Positions 45,490-62,082 are shown, counted from the stretch's first letter. The stretch is 64,000 bases of DNA from Amphiduros pacificus (GCA_949316495.1 OX439000.1:66761070-66825069); one strand, 5' to 3'. Notes: generated from the sequence alone by a model not told the origin. Translations and numbers: made by a program.

Positions 45490-46509
45490 CAATGATTAAT
45501 GTGTCAGACCATAACATTGTGCAGCCACTGAGAATGACATCAGGTATCAATTTTTAGATCTTACAGATTCCAATCACAATAAAACAGTTTTGCAGGCAGT
45601 GATTATATCCTCAGGTATGTAGACAAAAGAAAATAATAACAGTTTCAGCTATGTTCTATCAAAACCTTAAAAAAATCCATTGTATCACAGCATGTCCTAC
45701 AATGTCTCATATAGAGCTGATATTTCAGTTCTAAAGCATGACCAGACATCAATTTTAACGTCGCTTGGGCTGATATCACAATAAATCTGTTCTGTAGGCA
45801 ATATATTGATAGGATTTCATCCTCAGGTATGTACACACAATGAAATATGAATAATTTCAGCCATGTTTTATCAAATTAAAAAAAAATCCATTGTATAACA
45901 GCATAAAATGGTGTGTGACTACTGAAAATGACATCTATGAGCTTTGAAAAATAATTCAAAATCCTCAAATAACTGTGCAATGAGTATATAGTATAAACAT
46001 TGCACACCAAAATATAATCATTTGAATATTTAGAGGTCAATATATTATCCATATTCCTCATAATGTCTCATATAGAGCTGATATTTCAGTTTGATAGCAT
46101 GACCAGGCATCGGTTTTAACATCTCTTGGGCTCATATCACAATAAAACTGTTCTGTAGGCAATATATTTTGGGGATTATATCCTCAGGTATGTGGACACA
46201 ATGAAATATGAACAATTTCAGCCACATTTTATCAAAATTTCAAAAATATTCATTGCTTCACGACATAAAATGATGTGCAACGACTGAAAAATGGTATCTA
46301 TGAGCTCTGTCTGAATAAAGAAATAATTCAAAATCCTCAAATAACTGTGCAATGACAATCTTATATTATTATTGTACATCAAAACACTTTTCAGAGTTCA
46401 ATATCCACTCCACATGTCCTAGAATGTCTCATATAGAGCTGATATTTCAGTTCTAAAGCATGACCAGACTTCAATTTTAACGTCGCTTGAGCTGATATCA
46501 CAGTAAATT

Positions 46510-47430
46510 AGGAGGACATCTGCTACGGCCGACTCCGGATCCGAGAGGCCCAAGATCTTGATCAGCCTGCCAAAGGATGGGAATGAAGACACCATTGCGG
46601 CCGGAATCTTCCGTAGTGACTCAATAACAATGGTAACCTCTCAGGCACTTGATTTTATTGCTAAGAAATCTGACAGGCTGTCACAATGTGATCATATTTT
46701 CATTATTCCATGCATGTCCAGCATTGCGAGGAATATGAAAGGTGTGGATGTCTTTAACCAGATGGCACACCTCTTCGAACTCATTCGTATGAAGGGGCCT
46801 ACCGTGACGGTTATCTCGTCACCCCCTCCGAAGGATGAGAGTAAAAGGAGTAATTGGATGGTCCTTAATAATTGTCTGGATACTAATCGTGAGGTGCTCA
46901 TGGGGTACAACTTTGTCCCTATTGAGGAATTCAATTCCGGCCGCATGGAGGACTTGTGGTCCCCGGATGGGACACTTCTATCTACAACTATCGATACCCT
47001 GGTCGGGTATATCAATGACACCTCTCTGCCTCCTAAGTGTGAGCCCATCGTCAAGGCATCTCTTCCTAACAAACTACTTCCCGACGAGGAGGACACCTCT
47101 CCGACGACCACAAATCCTCCTCCTCCTCCTTCTACACCAGCAACCAAGATTGAGAAGAAACCCTGGTATGTACCGTCTAGTATAGCTGAACTCATGATTG
47201 TGCCACTACCTTTGGCAGGCAAAATCATAGGTAAAGGTGGTGCCAACGTGAGGAGGATGCAGGATATAACTGGGGCCTCCTTCCATCTCGAGGATGCGGT
47301 GAAGAACAGTGAGAAAATAAAGCTGGCGACCATTGATGGCACCGCCGACCAGATTGCTAAGGGTAAAGTGGAACTAACGCGTTGTATTGAGATGCATTCT
47401 TCCAGCGCATCACCTTCTACCTCTACTTGA
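46510..47430 (+). pseudogene. LINE ORF1: SGNH-like region plus KH domain (5' partial)
   Basis: The frame is open from the insertion junction (RRTSATADSGSERPKILISL) for about 306 codons. The first two thirds resemble the SGNH/GDSL esterase-like domain known from CR1-group ORF1 proteins: an alternating strand-helix pattern, DHIFIIPCMSSIARN, PTVTVISSPPP and a terminal WSPDGTLLS where canonical enzymes have D-x-x-H, so the catalytic His appears absent. After a Pro/Thr linker comes a type-I KH domain, ELMIVPLPLAGKIIGKGGAN followed by VRRMQDITGASFHLED, with the GKGG loop at about 47230-47241. KH implies single-strand RNA binding. The ORF1 start lies in the missing 5' end. Confidence 0.7.
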
Positions 47431-47475
47431 TGTGTTTGGCCGGAGCCCCCTACGAGGACCAATCAGTGTGTGCTG

Positions 47476-48627
47476 ATGGACCTGGATATGAACAAGGACT
47501 TGCCGATTAATGATGTTAATTTGTTTAATTTGTTTTCTCCATGTTCTGTATTGTTGGCAGATAATATGAATAAAAATTGCTGTCTTGAAAATTATGTTTC
47601 CTTGTGCCTCTGTGAATGTATGTTTAAATCTAACTATATTGACATTAAAGGTAATGCTCCACATATATCTGCTAGGTGTGATATTATGACGAGTAATAAA
47701 ATTTCTACCACGACTATTTACCTATGCCCCAGCCACGCAACCCAATTTGTTATAAATAATTCCTTCCAAGATATACCCCTAATTATTCCTATGATCCCTT
47801 TTCACATGTTTAATCTTGCTAATAGTTACAAAATAAATTTCTTCACTAAACTGTGTCTTGAGACCGCCATACCTGTAACGTCACAAACCCAGTTAACACT
47901 AGGGGGCTCCGGCGTGTACCTGAAAACGTGTCAAAATTTCTCATCCAACCAATATAAAATTAATTTCCTACCTGTCTCCGACTGTCCATGGGTGGTGTTC
48001 TTCTCTGGTCTTCTCTGTGCGAAGCATAATTGGTATTCCAGAATTGTAAATCATGACACCACCTCAGTAGATCCATTCTCGGGTCGGGTAGAAACTCATG
48101 TTTCCCTCAACACTTTTAAACTTATACCGGCTCCAGCCATGAAAATGGTAATCCTAGTGCTCCAGGGTAACCCACTGCACCTTTTTAGAACTGTTAAAAC
48201 ACAATACCGCAAAGTCCCACCATTAATTTCGCCTGCTAAACGCCGTCGTCACAGAAATGGCGTTCATCTTCCTCCCTCCACTTACTCTGATGCCCGGATT
48301 GCCGGCAGGCCGCGCATGCGGCCACGCTGCTCTCGGGCGGTCAGTGGCGCCCCCAGTTGTCAAACTAACACTAACATATATCATCTTCTTGCTTCTGACA
48401 ATGAAACGTTACCTTGCAATATGAACACGGACCCATCTGCCGCTAGGGGCGCTCCAAACAACACAATGGAAGGTGGAGTCGCTAGGGATAATTGTCTTAA
48501 AATTGGTCATGCAAATTTTCAATCAATTACAAATAAGATCCTACTAGCAACTGAAATTTTCTTTGAAAAACAATTAGATGCATTTTTTATCACTGAAACT
48601 TGGAAAATTTTAAAAGGTGGGACTTGA
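47476..48627 (+). pseudogene. LINE ORF2 N-terminal part: long leader plus start of endonuclease
   Basis: From the ATG at 47476 about 340 residues precede the endonuclease. They include Cys-containing text (CLCECMF, ISARCDIM), hydrophobic stretches and a basic cluster AKRRRHRNG followed by Pro/Arg-rich sequence (GRPRMRPRCSR), a plausible nuclear or RNA-binding segment. I recognise no domain in the first 230 residues. The endonuclease begins LKIGHANFQSITNKILLAT and reaches DAFFITETWK before a frameshift in an A/T run at about 48603-48615 ends the frame at 48627. Confidence 0.7.
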
Positions 48628-51374
48628 ATTCCTATCACTCCCCAGGCCCAAGGGTAGGGGGGGGCATTGGAGTACTTTACAGACCTGAAATTCAACTAAA
48701 AATGAATAAATCATCTGTACTGAAATTCACTACTATGCAACTCATGGAGGTGACTATGTCAACTTTGAATAAAAGAATTACTTTTGTGACTATATATAGA
48801 CCTGAGCCCTCCAAGAAGAATAACTATACCTATTCAAAATTTTATGATGACTTTTTCGATGTGCTGGCTCATTATACCACTGTTCAACACGAGGTTATCT
48901 TTCTAGGTGACTACAATTTCCACATGAATAAGCCTGATAAGCCTGAGGTGATAAAATTCAATGAGCTCCTACCACTCTTCTCCATGAATCAATGGATTCA
49001 TGAACCCACGCATATACATGGGAATACACTTGATTTAGTCATTAATCTGAGGAGTAGCAAGATTATTGAAAAGTGTGAGGTCCACGACTATGTATCTGAT
49101 CATAAGCTGGCTACAATAACCTTGAATGTAAATAAACCAAAAAACAAGAAAAAAATTATTTTTTGTAGAAATTACAAGAAAATTGATAAAATAAAATTTG
49201 GGGATGACCTGCGTCTTATGTTTTCGAATACAGATCTATGGGACCAAAAGTCACTGCCTGAGCTGATTGAATACTATGATCAGGGCTTAACTAAATTACT
49301 GGACAGCCATGCGCCAACTAAGCGGATTAAGATCACTATAAGGAAGGATGCCCCATGGATGAATGAATGTATAAAAAATGAACGAGCGCTCAGAAGAAAG
49401 TTAGAACGCAGGATGACTACAACAGGCTTACACATTGATAGACAAAATTTTACTACTCAGAGAAATAAATATAACAAACTCCTTAAGTCCGCACAATCGG
49501 AACATTATCTTAACATTATTAATGAAATCAAAAATAATCCTAAAAAACTGTTCAACACCATCGATGATTTGCTATGCAAGAGCAAATCAACCCCCCTACC
49601 AGAAAATCATGACCCTACGGTACTCGCCGAAGAGTTCAACAAATTTTTTCATGAGAAAATCAGGAAAATTAGGGATAGCATTGATGACACTGATGTAGCA
49701 AATTCCTCGCCAGGTGGCACTGCGAACAATGGCTGTGAGGTTGCAGGGCCTCCCATACCTGTTTTAGATAATTTCCGACCACTCTCGGTTGCTGAGGTAA
49801 GACACCTTGTAAAAAAGGCGGCTAAAAAGTCATGCAGTCTAGATCCAATACCAACATGGATGCTTCATGAATTCATGGATACACTACTACCAATAATCAC
49901 TTTAATTATTAACCTATCCATCACCAATGCTGATATGCCGCTAAGCATGAAACTGGCTTTGATCACCCCCCTTCTTAAGAAAATAGGTCTCGACCTTATT
50001 ATGCCTAATTATCGTCCCATATCAAATTTACCATGTGTCTCCAAATTAGCTGAAAGGGCCGTGGCTACTCAACTAATCCCACATCTAGTAAGAAACGGCC
50101 TCACCACCAAGTTTCAGTCAGCATACAAGGATGGTCATAGCACTGAGACGGCCCTGATAAGGGTCCTTAATGCTATACTTAGATTTATGGATAACAGGGA
50201 ATCAACCATGCTAGTTCTTTTGGACCTTTCGGCCGCATTTGATACTATTGACCATGATATCCTAATAGATAGACTGAGGGATCGGTTCAAGGTGACTGGC
50301 AAGGCCCTTAATTGGATAAGGTCATACCTATCTGACAGAAGACAATCAGTTATCATCGATGGTAAGAGGTCTTCCACTATGGACATTGAGTCTGGGGTCC
50401 CACAGGGATCCGTCCTGGGACCAATTTTGTTCTCCTTATATATGTCTCCCTTGGCTGACATTTTGGAGGAATATGGTATGGCATACCACATCTACGCAGA
50501 TGATACACAGATCTACATGCCTATAAATCATAAACAAAATGGCATGGTCACTCACAAACAGGTACTCGAAGACTGTATAAGTAAGATTAGGTCCTTCCTG
50601 ATATTAAACAAAATGAAGCTAAATGAGGGTAAGACTGAATTGCTGGTATGTACTCACACAAGATCAACGGTAAGGTGGGATCTTACTGGTGGAAATGGCC
50701 TGATGATCGGTGACTCCCCAATCAGCAATAGTCATAAAGTCAAAAATCTGGGTGTAATTTTTGACAAACATCTCGATATGAAGGCTCAAATTGGAAATAT
50801 GTGCAAAAAGGGATACTACCATATTAGGAATATTTGTGCGATTAGACAATCATTGAATGATAAGGCTGCTGAGACCATCATCCATGCCTTTGTTACATCG
50901 ACCCTGGACTATGGAAACGCCTTACTAGCAGGCATCCCCGAGGTGGATATTAAGCGACTTCAAAAACTGCAGAACTCTGCTGCGAGAGTAGTGGGACGCC
51001 TCAGGAAATTTGACCATATTACTGGTAAACTCAAGGAACTCCACTGGCTGCCTGTCAGAGCTAGAATTGATTTCAAAATATTGCTTATCGTCTGGAAGGC
51101 CCTAAATGGTAAGGCTCCCCCATACCTTGCTGAATTACTGGACTTGAAGACACATGCAAGGACCTTACGATCGAGCTCCTCTCTTGATCTCACAGTTCCC
51201 AGTACGAATATGAAAACTGTGGGTGACAGGGCTTTTTCGGTCTTTGCTCCTAAACTCTGGAATGGTATCCCTTATGATATTAGGAGGAGTCCTACTGTAT
51301 CAGTGTTCAAGTCTAACTTGAAGACTTTCCTTTTTAGGAGATACTATGGGACTGAGCACGATGAGCGGGCCTAG
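48600..51374 (+). CDS. LINE ORF2: endonuclease and reverse transcriptase
   Basis: About 924 codons. Endonuclease: VGGGIGVLYRPEI, VTIYRPEPSKKN, VIFLGDYNFHMNKPDKPEV, THIHGNTLDLVIN, YVSDHKLATITL (terminal SDH). Linker: DAPWMNECIKNERALRRKLE. RT: SCSLDPIPTWML, ITPLLKK, NYRPISNLPCVSKLAERAVA, FQSAYKDGHSTETALIRV, LLDLSAAFDTIDHDILIDRL, SGVPQGSVLGPILFSLYM, YHIYADDTQIYM with catalytic YADD at 50493-50504, then LQKLQNSAARVVGRLRKFDH and ELHWLPVRARIDFKILL. All catalytic residues are present. It nicks the target DNA and primes reverse transcription there. Upstream, the endonuclease N-terminus (Asn and Glu residues) lies in the previous frame, so this copy lacks a complete endonuclease. Confidence 0.9.
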   Translation: MENFKRWDLNSYHSPGPRVGGGIGVLYRPEIQLKMNKSSVLKFTTMQLMEVTMSTLNKRITFVTIYRPEPSKKNNYTYSKFYDDFFDVLAHYTTVQHEVIFLGDYNFHMNKPDKPEVIKFNELLPLFSMNQWIHEPTHIHGNTLDLVINLRSSKIIEKCEVHDYVSDHKLATITLNVNKPKNKKKIIFCRNYKKIDKIKFGDDLRLMFSNTDLWDQKSLPELIEYYDQGLTKLLDSHAPTKRIKITIRKDAPWMNECIKNERALRRKLERRMTTTGLHIDRQNFTTQRNKYNKLLKSAQSEHYLNIINEIKNNPKKLFNTIDDLLCKSKSTPLPENHDPTVLAEEFNKFFHEKIRKIRDSIDDTDVANSSPGGTANNGCEVAGPPIPVLDNFRPLSVAEVRHLVKKAAKKSCSLDPIPTWMLHEFMDTLLPIITLIINLSITNADMPLSMKLALITPLLKKIGLDLIMPNYRPISNLPCVSKLAERAVATQLIPHLVRNGLTTKFQSAYKDGHSTETALIRVLNAILRFMDNRESTMLVLLDLSAAFDTIDHDILIDRLRDRFKVTGKALNWIRSYLSDRRQSVIIDGKRSSTMDIESGVPQGSVLGPILFSLYMSPLADILEEYGMAYHIYADDTQIYMPINHKQNGMVTHKQVLEDCISKIRSFLILNKMKLNEGKTELLVCTHTRSTVRWDLTGGNGLMIGDSPISNSHKVKNLGVIFDKHLDMKAQIGNMCKKGYYHIRNICAIRQSLNDKAAETIIHAFVTSTLDYGNALLAGIPEVDIKRLQKLQNSAARVVGRLRKFDHITGKLKELHWLPVRARIDFKILLIVWKALNGKAPPYLAELLDLKTHARTLRSSSSLDLTVPSTNMKTVGDRAFSVFAPKLWNGIPYDIRRSPTVSVFKSNLKTFLFRRYYGTEHDERA

Positions 51375-53160
51375 TCTGGTATCTGCGCTATATAAGTTTT
51401 ATTATTATTATTATTATTAAATCTGTGCTGTAGGCAATATATTGATAGGATTTTATCCTCAGGTATGTAGACACAATGAAATATAAATATTTTCAGCCAT
51501 ATTTTATCAAAATTTCAAAAATATTCATTGCTTCACAGCATAAAATGATGTGCGATGACTGAAAAATGGTATCTATGAGCTCTGTCTGAATAAAGAAATA
51601 ATTCAAAATCCTCAAATAACTGTGCAATGACAATCTAATATTATTATTGTACATCAAAACAAAGACATTTCACTATTCAGAGTTCAATATCCTATCCACA
51701 TGTCCTATAATGTCTCATATAGAGCTGATATTTCAGTTCTAAAGCATGACCAGACTTCAATTTTAACGTCGCTTGGGCTGATATCACAGTAAATCTGTGC
51801 TGTAGGCAATATATTGATAGGATTTTATCCTCAGGTATGTAGACACAATGAAATATAAATATTTTCAGCCATATTTTATCAAAATTTCAAAAATATTCAT
51901 TGCTTCACAGCATAAAATGATGTGCAATGACGATCTAATATTATTATTGTACATCAAAACAAAGACATTTCACTATTCAGAGTTCAATATCCTATCCATA
52001 TGTCCTATAATGACTCATATAGAGCTGATATTTCAGTTTGAAAGCCATGACATTTTCAGCCATGTTTTATCAAATTTAAAAAAAATTCCATTGTATCACA
52101 GTTTAGAATGTCTCATATAGAGCTGATATTCCAGATTGATAATGTGAACAGGCATCAATTTTATCATCTCTCAGACTCGTATCACGATAAATCTGTTTTG
52201 CAGGCAATGGATTTTAGTGATCAGGTATGTAGACACAATGAAAATCTAAACAATTTTAGCCATATTTTATCCAAAAATTTGTTTAAATCATTGCATCAAA
52301 CCATAAAATTGTGTGCGGCCACTGAGAATGACATCGGGTATTATTTTTAAGATCTTTTAGATTCCAGTCACAATAAGACAGTTTTGCAGGCAGTGTATTT
52401 TGGTGAATTTATCCTCAGGTATGTAGACAAAAGAAAATAATAACAGTTTCAGCTTTGTTTTATCAAAATTTAAAAAGGATCCATGGTATCACAGCTTAAA
52501 TGGTGTGTGACTACTGAAAATGGCATCTATGAGCTCTGTCTTAATAGAGAAATAATTCAAAATCCTCAAATAGCTGTGCAATGAGTATATAGTATTAACA
52601 TTGCACATCAAAATATAATCGTTTGAATATTTAGAGGTCAATATCTTATCCATATTCCTCATAATGTCTCGTATAGAAATGATATTTCAATTTGATAGCA
52701 TGACCAGGCACAAATTTTAACATCTTTCAGACTCATATCACAATAAAACTGTCCTGTAGGCAAAGTATATTGGTGATTTTATCCTCAGGTATGTAGACAC
52801 AATGAAATATGAACAATTTCAGCCATATTTTATCAAAATTTCAAAAATATTCATTGTTTCACTGCATAAAATGATGTGCGACCACTGAAAAATGGTATCC
52901 ATGAGATCTGTCTTAATAAAAAAATAATTCAAAATCCTCAAATAACTGTGCAATGAATATTTAGTATTAACACTGCACATCAAACTACAGACATGTAACT
53001 ATTTAGAGGTAAAGATCCTGTCTATATAACTCATAATGTGCCATATAGTGCTGATATTTCAATGTAATTGTGACCAGGCAACAATATCTGTCAGATTCAT
53101 ATCATGATAAAATGTTTTACAGTAATGTATAAAGTGATTTCACAATTAGACATGAAGACA

Positions 53161-54237
53161 TAATGAAATGTTAACTGTTTCAGACATCTTTTAACAAAAT
53201 TGGAATACAAAATGATCACATGAATGCTGAAATTAAATTTATTGAATTGTAAAAATCTGCAAAAAGACCTTAATATGGTGTGTGATGATGAAATATGTGC
53301 TGCCCAACTCCACTAGGAAAATGGGTCAGGTTCACAAATTTCACTCAGTGGGTTTAATCTGCTGCCACCTGTGATAACTAAATTTACCAGCGGCCTGCCT
53401 GAATGCCACTTCTGCACCCCTCCCATATCCTCTTTGACCACCCATCTGTGGTCAGTGTACTATATCCACAACCTGCAACCTAACACCGCATCAAGATGTG
53501 ACTTAATTGTTTCCACAGTGTAGCATTCTAACCATAATCACTTGATACAAAGACTTATCCTGTAATCTGCAGGACACTTTTACATGCTTCCTTTATTAAT
53601 TTAACATCTTCTGTGAACATCTTCTGTGCAAATACCCATCCCATACCCATTCTGTCAAAGCAACAAGACTAGAAGAGAAGAGGTCCAGCTCTGGATTTAT
53701 GGCATTATGTAACATAATTTTAATTTACCCCCTGCCATCACTGGGCCAAGATGCCTCAGATGAAGGCGGAGCAAGCGGCCAACTTCTGAAACTGATTACC
53801 TAACTCACTGTTGATAAGAATCTGACTCCTGTTTACTTTATTTTCCATGATTTCCCATCAGTCCCTCAGTAAACTTAACAAATTTCTAGGATTATACTGG
53901 ATAAATATCCAACCTGCGCAACACTTATATCTTTGTCCCTGAAGGTCTCATACATGCGCACTCTAGATAACTGCATTCAGCACATGTGCATAATATGTCA
54001 GTTACTTCAATCTGCAAGTGATATTCTTCCTTCTGCACCATTCTAAAGTGAGAATAAGGTAATTAGCAAATACTTTTAGCAATAAATAACATAAATTTTG
54101 ACTGTGCTAAGATCACTTGACCCCTAAACCATTCAGCAGATGGGCAGAGGGGAGTATTATTTACTGGCATGCATGTTTGTTTTAGGTGTCAACTGACTGG
54201 ATCACTTCTTAAAACTGGCTTCTATGTTACTTTGGAC
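53161..54237. other. No gene recognised
   Basis: GC is slightly higher at 53330-53480 (ctgcacccctcccatatcct) but no reading frame or splice-bounded exon could be supported. Confidence 0.4.
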
Positions 54238-58017
<3,780 letters not shown>

Positions 58018-59395
58018 CACATTCTCGACCGGGAGTATCCGGGTCACTCAGTGCATCACGTGATTTAACAGCTTGGCAACCAGAGCGCGAGCCACTGGCC
58101 GCTGAAAACAAACGCGTAGCAACCATTGACAAGACAAGACGTACTACACATTTCTCAGCTGTTTCTCTCCAAATATGCCCAGAAATTTATTATTTAATTA
58201 TATCGCACAATTCAATTCTATACAGTCTTTGATTTCTTTCCACTCAGTGGTGTGAAAGCTAACAAAATTTCACTGATGGCAATTATCAGCGTTCACAGTA
58301 TTGATCTTCAAGGGCATTTCGTCTTTGAGTCATGTCTTCCCGTTTTGACAGAAATGCTTTTAATTGCGTTTTAAATGATAAATAAAGGTATTTACCCAAT
58401 ATTATCACGGGGATTTACGGCATATCGAGTGCTACAAACGATAATAAATAAAAGCGATATAAGCGATATAATTATAATACCTTTGCCTTATAATACACAA
58501 AGAAATATTGTACCACGAGTTTGTTTTGAAGATCAAGGACGTCACGTACATGTACATCGTTTTACTTCTATGTCTATTAAAATAAAAATTATTATTTAAT
58601 TATATCGCACAATTCAATTCTATTCCCTTTCGGCGGTGTGAAAATTAGTAAAATATTACTGATACCAATTATCAGCGTCCACAGTTTTGCATTTCGTCAT
58701 TGTCTCCACTGCTTTGAGTCGTGTCTTCCATTTTTGACAGAAATGCTTTCACACGTGGATCGATTTTAATTGCGTTTTAAATGATAAATAAAGGTATTTA
58801 CCCAATATTATCACGACGATTTACAGCCGATCGAGTGCTATAAACGATAATAATTAAAAGCGATATAATTAATATCATTGGCTTTATAATACACAAAGAA
58901 ATATTCTACCACGTGTAGAGACAGTAGTCCGCATATCCGATATTTGTTTTCATGCTTTCAATAATGGATGGTTCTGTTCTGTTCTCGACCTGCAAAGCAT
59001 AATATGTGATAATATTGGGTAAATACCTTTATTTATCATTTAAAACGCAATTAAAATCAATCTGCTACGTCTGATATTCTTTATGTTTTGTTTTGATGCT
59101 TTTCAAAATGACTGGTAAAAAATAACAGCTGACAGCCAAAATCCCAGAGTGCTAGGAAATACTAAAAATGCATATTGGAAACATTTTTTTAGCTGAGTGA
59201 TATGTTGTTCACAACATTCTAAAACATACTCTGCCCAAGTTTCACATCTCTATCTCAATTTTTAACGAAGTTGGTAGTGGTGGGCCCCTGCGACCTCGTG
59301 TTGCAATAGGTGTGTTCACTTTGTTTTCAGCGGCTCCCTGGTCGCGAGGGAAGTCACGTGACCCGTGACGTTGCACCAAGGTAGGGAATACGGAT
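58018..59395. mobile_element. Foldback-like element with nested inverted and direct repeats
   Basis: The outer arms are imperfectly inverted: 58040-58125 (gcatcacgtgattt ... ccgctgaaaacaaa) against the complement of about 59315-59375 (tcacgtgacttccc ... ccgctgaaaacaaa). Inside, a roughly 400-bp unit is present twice in direct order (about 58186-58520 and 58587-58920). A 53-bp stretch starting gattttaattgcg at 58762-58814 is repeated in exact reverse complement at 59006-59058, and most of it also occurs at 58359-58408. No transposase. A non-autonomous foldback or compound MITE is the likeliest class. Confidence 0.65.
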
Positions 59396-60025
59396 GACAC
59401 GGAAATGATCTGAGATGAGTTATGGATATGTCCAGTGCAATGCAATAGTTCTAAATGTTTAATCAGAAAGCTTGCATCTTTTGGGTCCAATAATATTTAT
59501 ACCTCAGTGATGCACGTATCGACGAGATTTCCAGTGGATACGAGCGTGCCGAGTATTCGTAGCGTATTCATTAGGTGCAAACTATTTTCCGTCAGCCATC
59601 TTTAGACTGGTCCCCCACCGAGTGTCAAGAACATCGTGTATACACAGAGGGCGGCAACCAGTCTATGGCTCTACGCACTATTTTCGGGTCACGTGACGGG
59701 GTCAAATGAGGTGCGCTTTGTTTTAATGATAAATATCTTGTTTCATGTATCATTTAAAAATAAATACAGTAGTTGTCTGAGGTATAAAAACAAAACATGC
59801 CTCGTCAGGTCAGCTGTGTGAGCGCATTCACTTCGCTCCTTCCGCCATCACCAACTCACTGAATACGCTCACCCAGCTTCCCCGACTCGGTATGTTTTGT
59901 TATAGTATTTATCTCCACTCATGGCTCACTCAATATTTACCCTGGATCTATATTTCAATACAAACATGGGTTACACTCGTCCCAGAGGTCTTGCAAATTC
60001 GTCAAATCTGAACACATTCCCGATA
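59396..60025. other. No gene recognised
   Basis: Short frames only. A GC-richer patch at 59515-59710 contains tcacgtgac and may be a further remnant of the neighbouring foldback element. Nothing else supported. Confidence 0.35.
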
Positions 60026-60338
60026 TGTTTGTTTGTTTAGGTTTGTTTGGGGTTTTACATCACTTTCAACATTATTTCAGTCATTTCGTGTAGCAGATAT
60101 AGTGCTGCCTCACTGAATTGTCATGTCGCAGTTCTTTGACATGGCAACCCACCTGGTCACAGATTTACAAGGACAATGGGTTAATCCTGTAGGCACAGGC
60201 CTCAGCTCATATGGGAAATTGTATCATGAGTTTAATCTCGGCATGGCTGGGGATCGAACCCATGACCTTTGGATCACCACAGAGGAACTGGTGCTAATAA
60301 GCTGGCGCTCTCACCAACTGCACCACAGCCCATGGCCT
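60026..60338 (-). mobile_element. tRNA-derived SINE, second family
   Basis: On the minus strand it starts gggctgtggtgcagttggtg followed by agagcgcc (A box) and has aggtcatgggttcgatcccc (B box) about 50 bp on. The body runs through aatttcccatatgagctg, gacaattcagtgaggcagca and aataatgttgaaagtgatgt, ending aaaaccccaaacaaacc. The head is an unmistakable tRNA-like promoter; the lengthened inter-box distance and the attached body make it a SINE, not a tRNA gene. The terminal gttgaaagtgatgtaaaac resembles a core I recall from molluscan SINEs and loosely parallels ttgctgaaagggtcgtaaaa in the other SINE family here. Confidence 0.82.
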
Positions 60339-60614
60339 ACACATTCCTGAAACAACATTTATTCCAGTATTTGATCCATCAGATCCCCACATTATTATTC
60401 CCAAATAATAATATTTAAGATCTTCAAAATGTAAATGGTTGTCCAAATTTCCAAAAAGTCACATGTCACCTGTATGCTTGGTGACACGTGATTGTTTTAA
60501 TAGCTGCTCTCAAAACCCTAAAAAAAGGAATAATAAGATGTCCAAATCTATCAGGAATTTCATGAGAGGAGATATTAAATGAACTGGAGGATCAGGATGT
60601 GGTCTAATGTAAAC

Positions 60615-61790
<1,176 letters not shown>

Positions 61791-62082
61791 TGAATTTGCC
61801 TAAGGCTAATCATATTTATTTCATAATTGACCATTTTCATGACATTTGTACAAAATTATAATTAAACAAACATTTTATTCATTTCAAAATAATGTATTCA
61901 TTTCAAAATAATGTAAATATGAAAAGAATCTTCAAAAAAGAGCAGAGGGTCGATCTGTGAAAGTATTTTTTATTCTTCATATTTTTCAAAAGGTTTGAAA
62001 GAAAAGAATTGGAAAAATCCTTTCAAGAATAAAATCCTCAGCATTATAGACTTTGTACTCAAGAATAAAAATGAATTTCAAG
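61791..62082. other. No gene recognised
   Basis: AT-rich spacer between two LINE fragments, with a direct doublet of attcatttcaaaataatgta at about 61876-61915. Confidence 0.35.

Larger units (their letters stand above)
46509..51420 (+). mobile_element. CR1/L2-like LINE, 4.9 kb, slightly 5'-truncated
   Basis: It is inserted in a satellite monomer: intact monomers read cagtaaatctgtgctgtag, while here cagtaaat is followed by the LINE and the rest resumes at 51419, with taaat shared at the two junctions. The 3' end is tctggtatctgcgctatata followed by agttttattatt. ORF1 is already open at the left junction without an ATG, so the 5' end is truncated. ORF2 has one visible frameshift in the endonuclease. 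Damage is otherwise minor, so the insertion is fairly recent and younger than the satellite. Confidence 0.9.
44385..53160. repeat. Degenerate satellite, about 360-370 bp monomers, interrupted by two transposons
   Basis: Each monomer includes atgtctcatatagagctgat, atttcagtttgatagcatga, gctgatatcacaataaatct, taggcaatatattgatagga, catcctcaggtatgt and tcaaaatcctcaaataactg in that order. Between recognisable anchors the spacing is 361-398 bp, with one shortened unit of 186 bp. About nine or ten monomers occupy 44385-44894, 45490-46508 and 51421-53160. The gaps are a TTAA-flanked MITE and a LINE. Monomers at 51421-51780 and 51781-52050 are especially alike, a late duplication. Most monomers carry AG...GT-bounded segments of 29 nt (see findings). 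Confidence 0.88.

Noticed and set aside
60250-60338. Functional tRNA gene on the minus strand
   Set aside because: A good A and B box, but a body ending in aaaaccccaaacaaacc follows, so it is a SINE.
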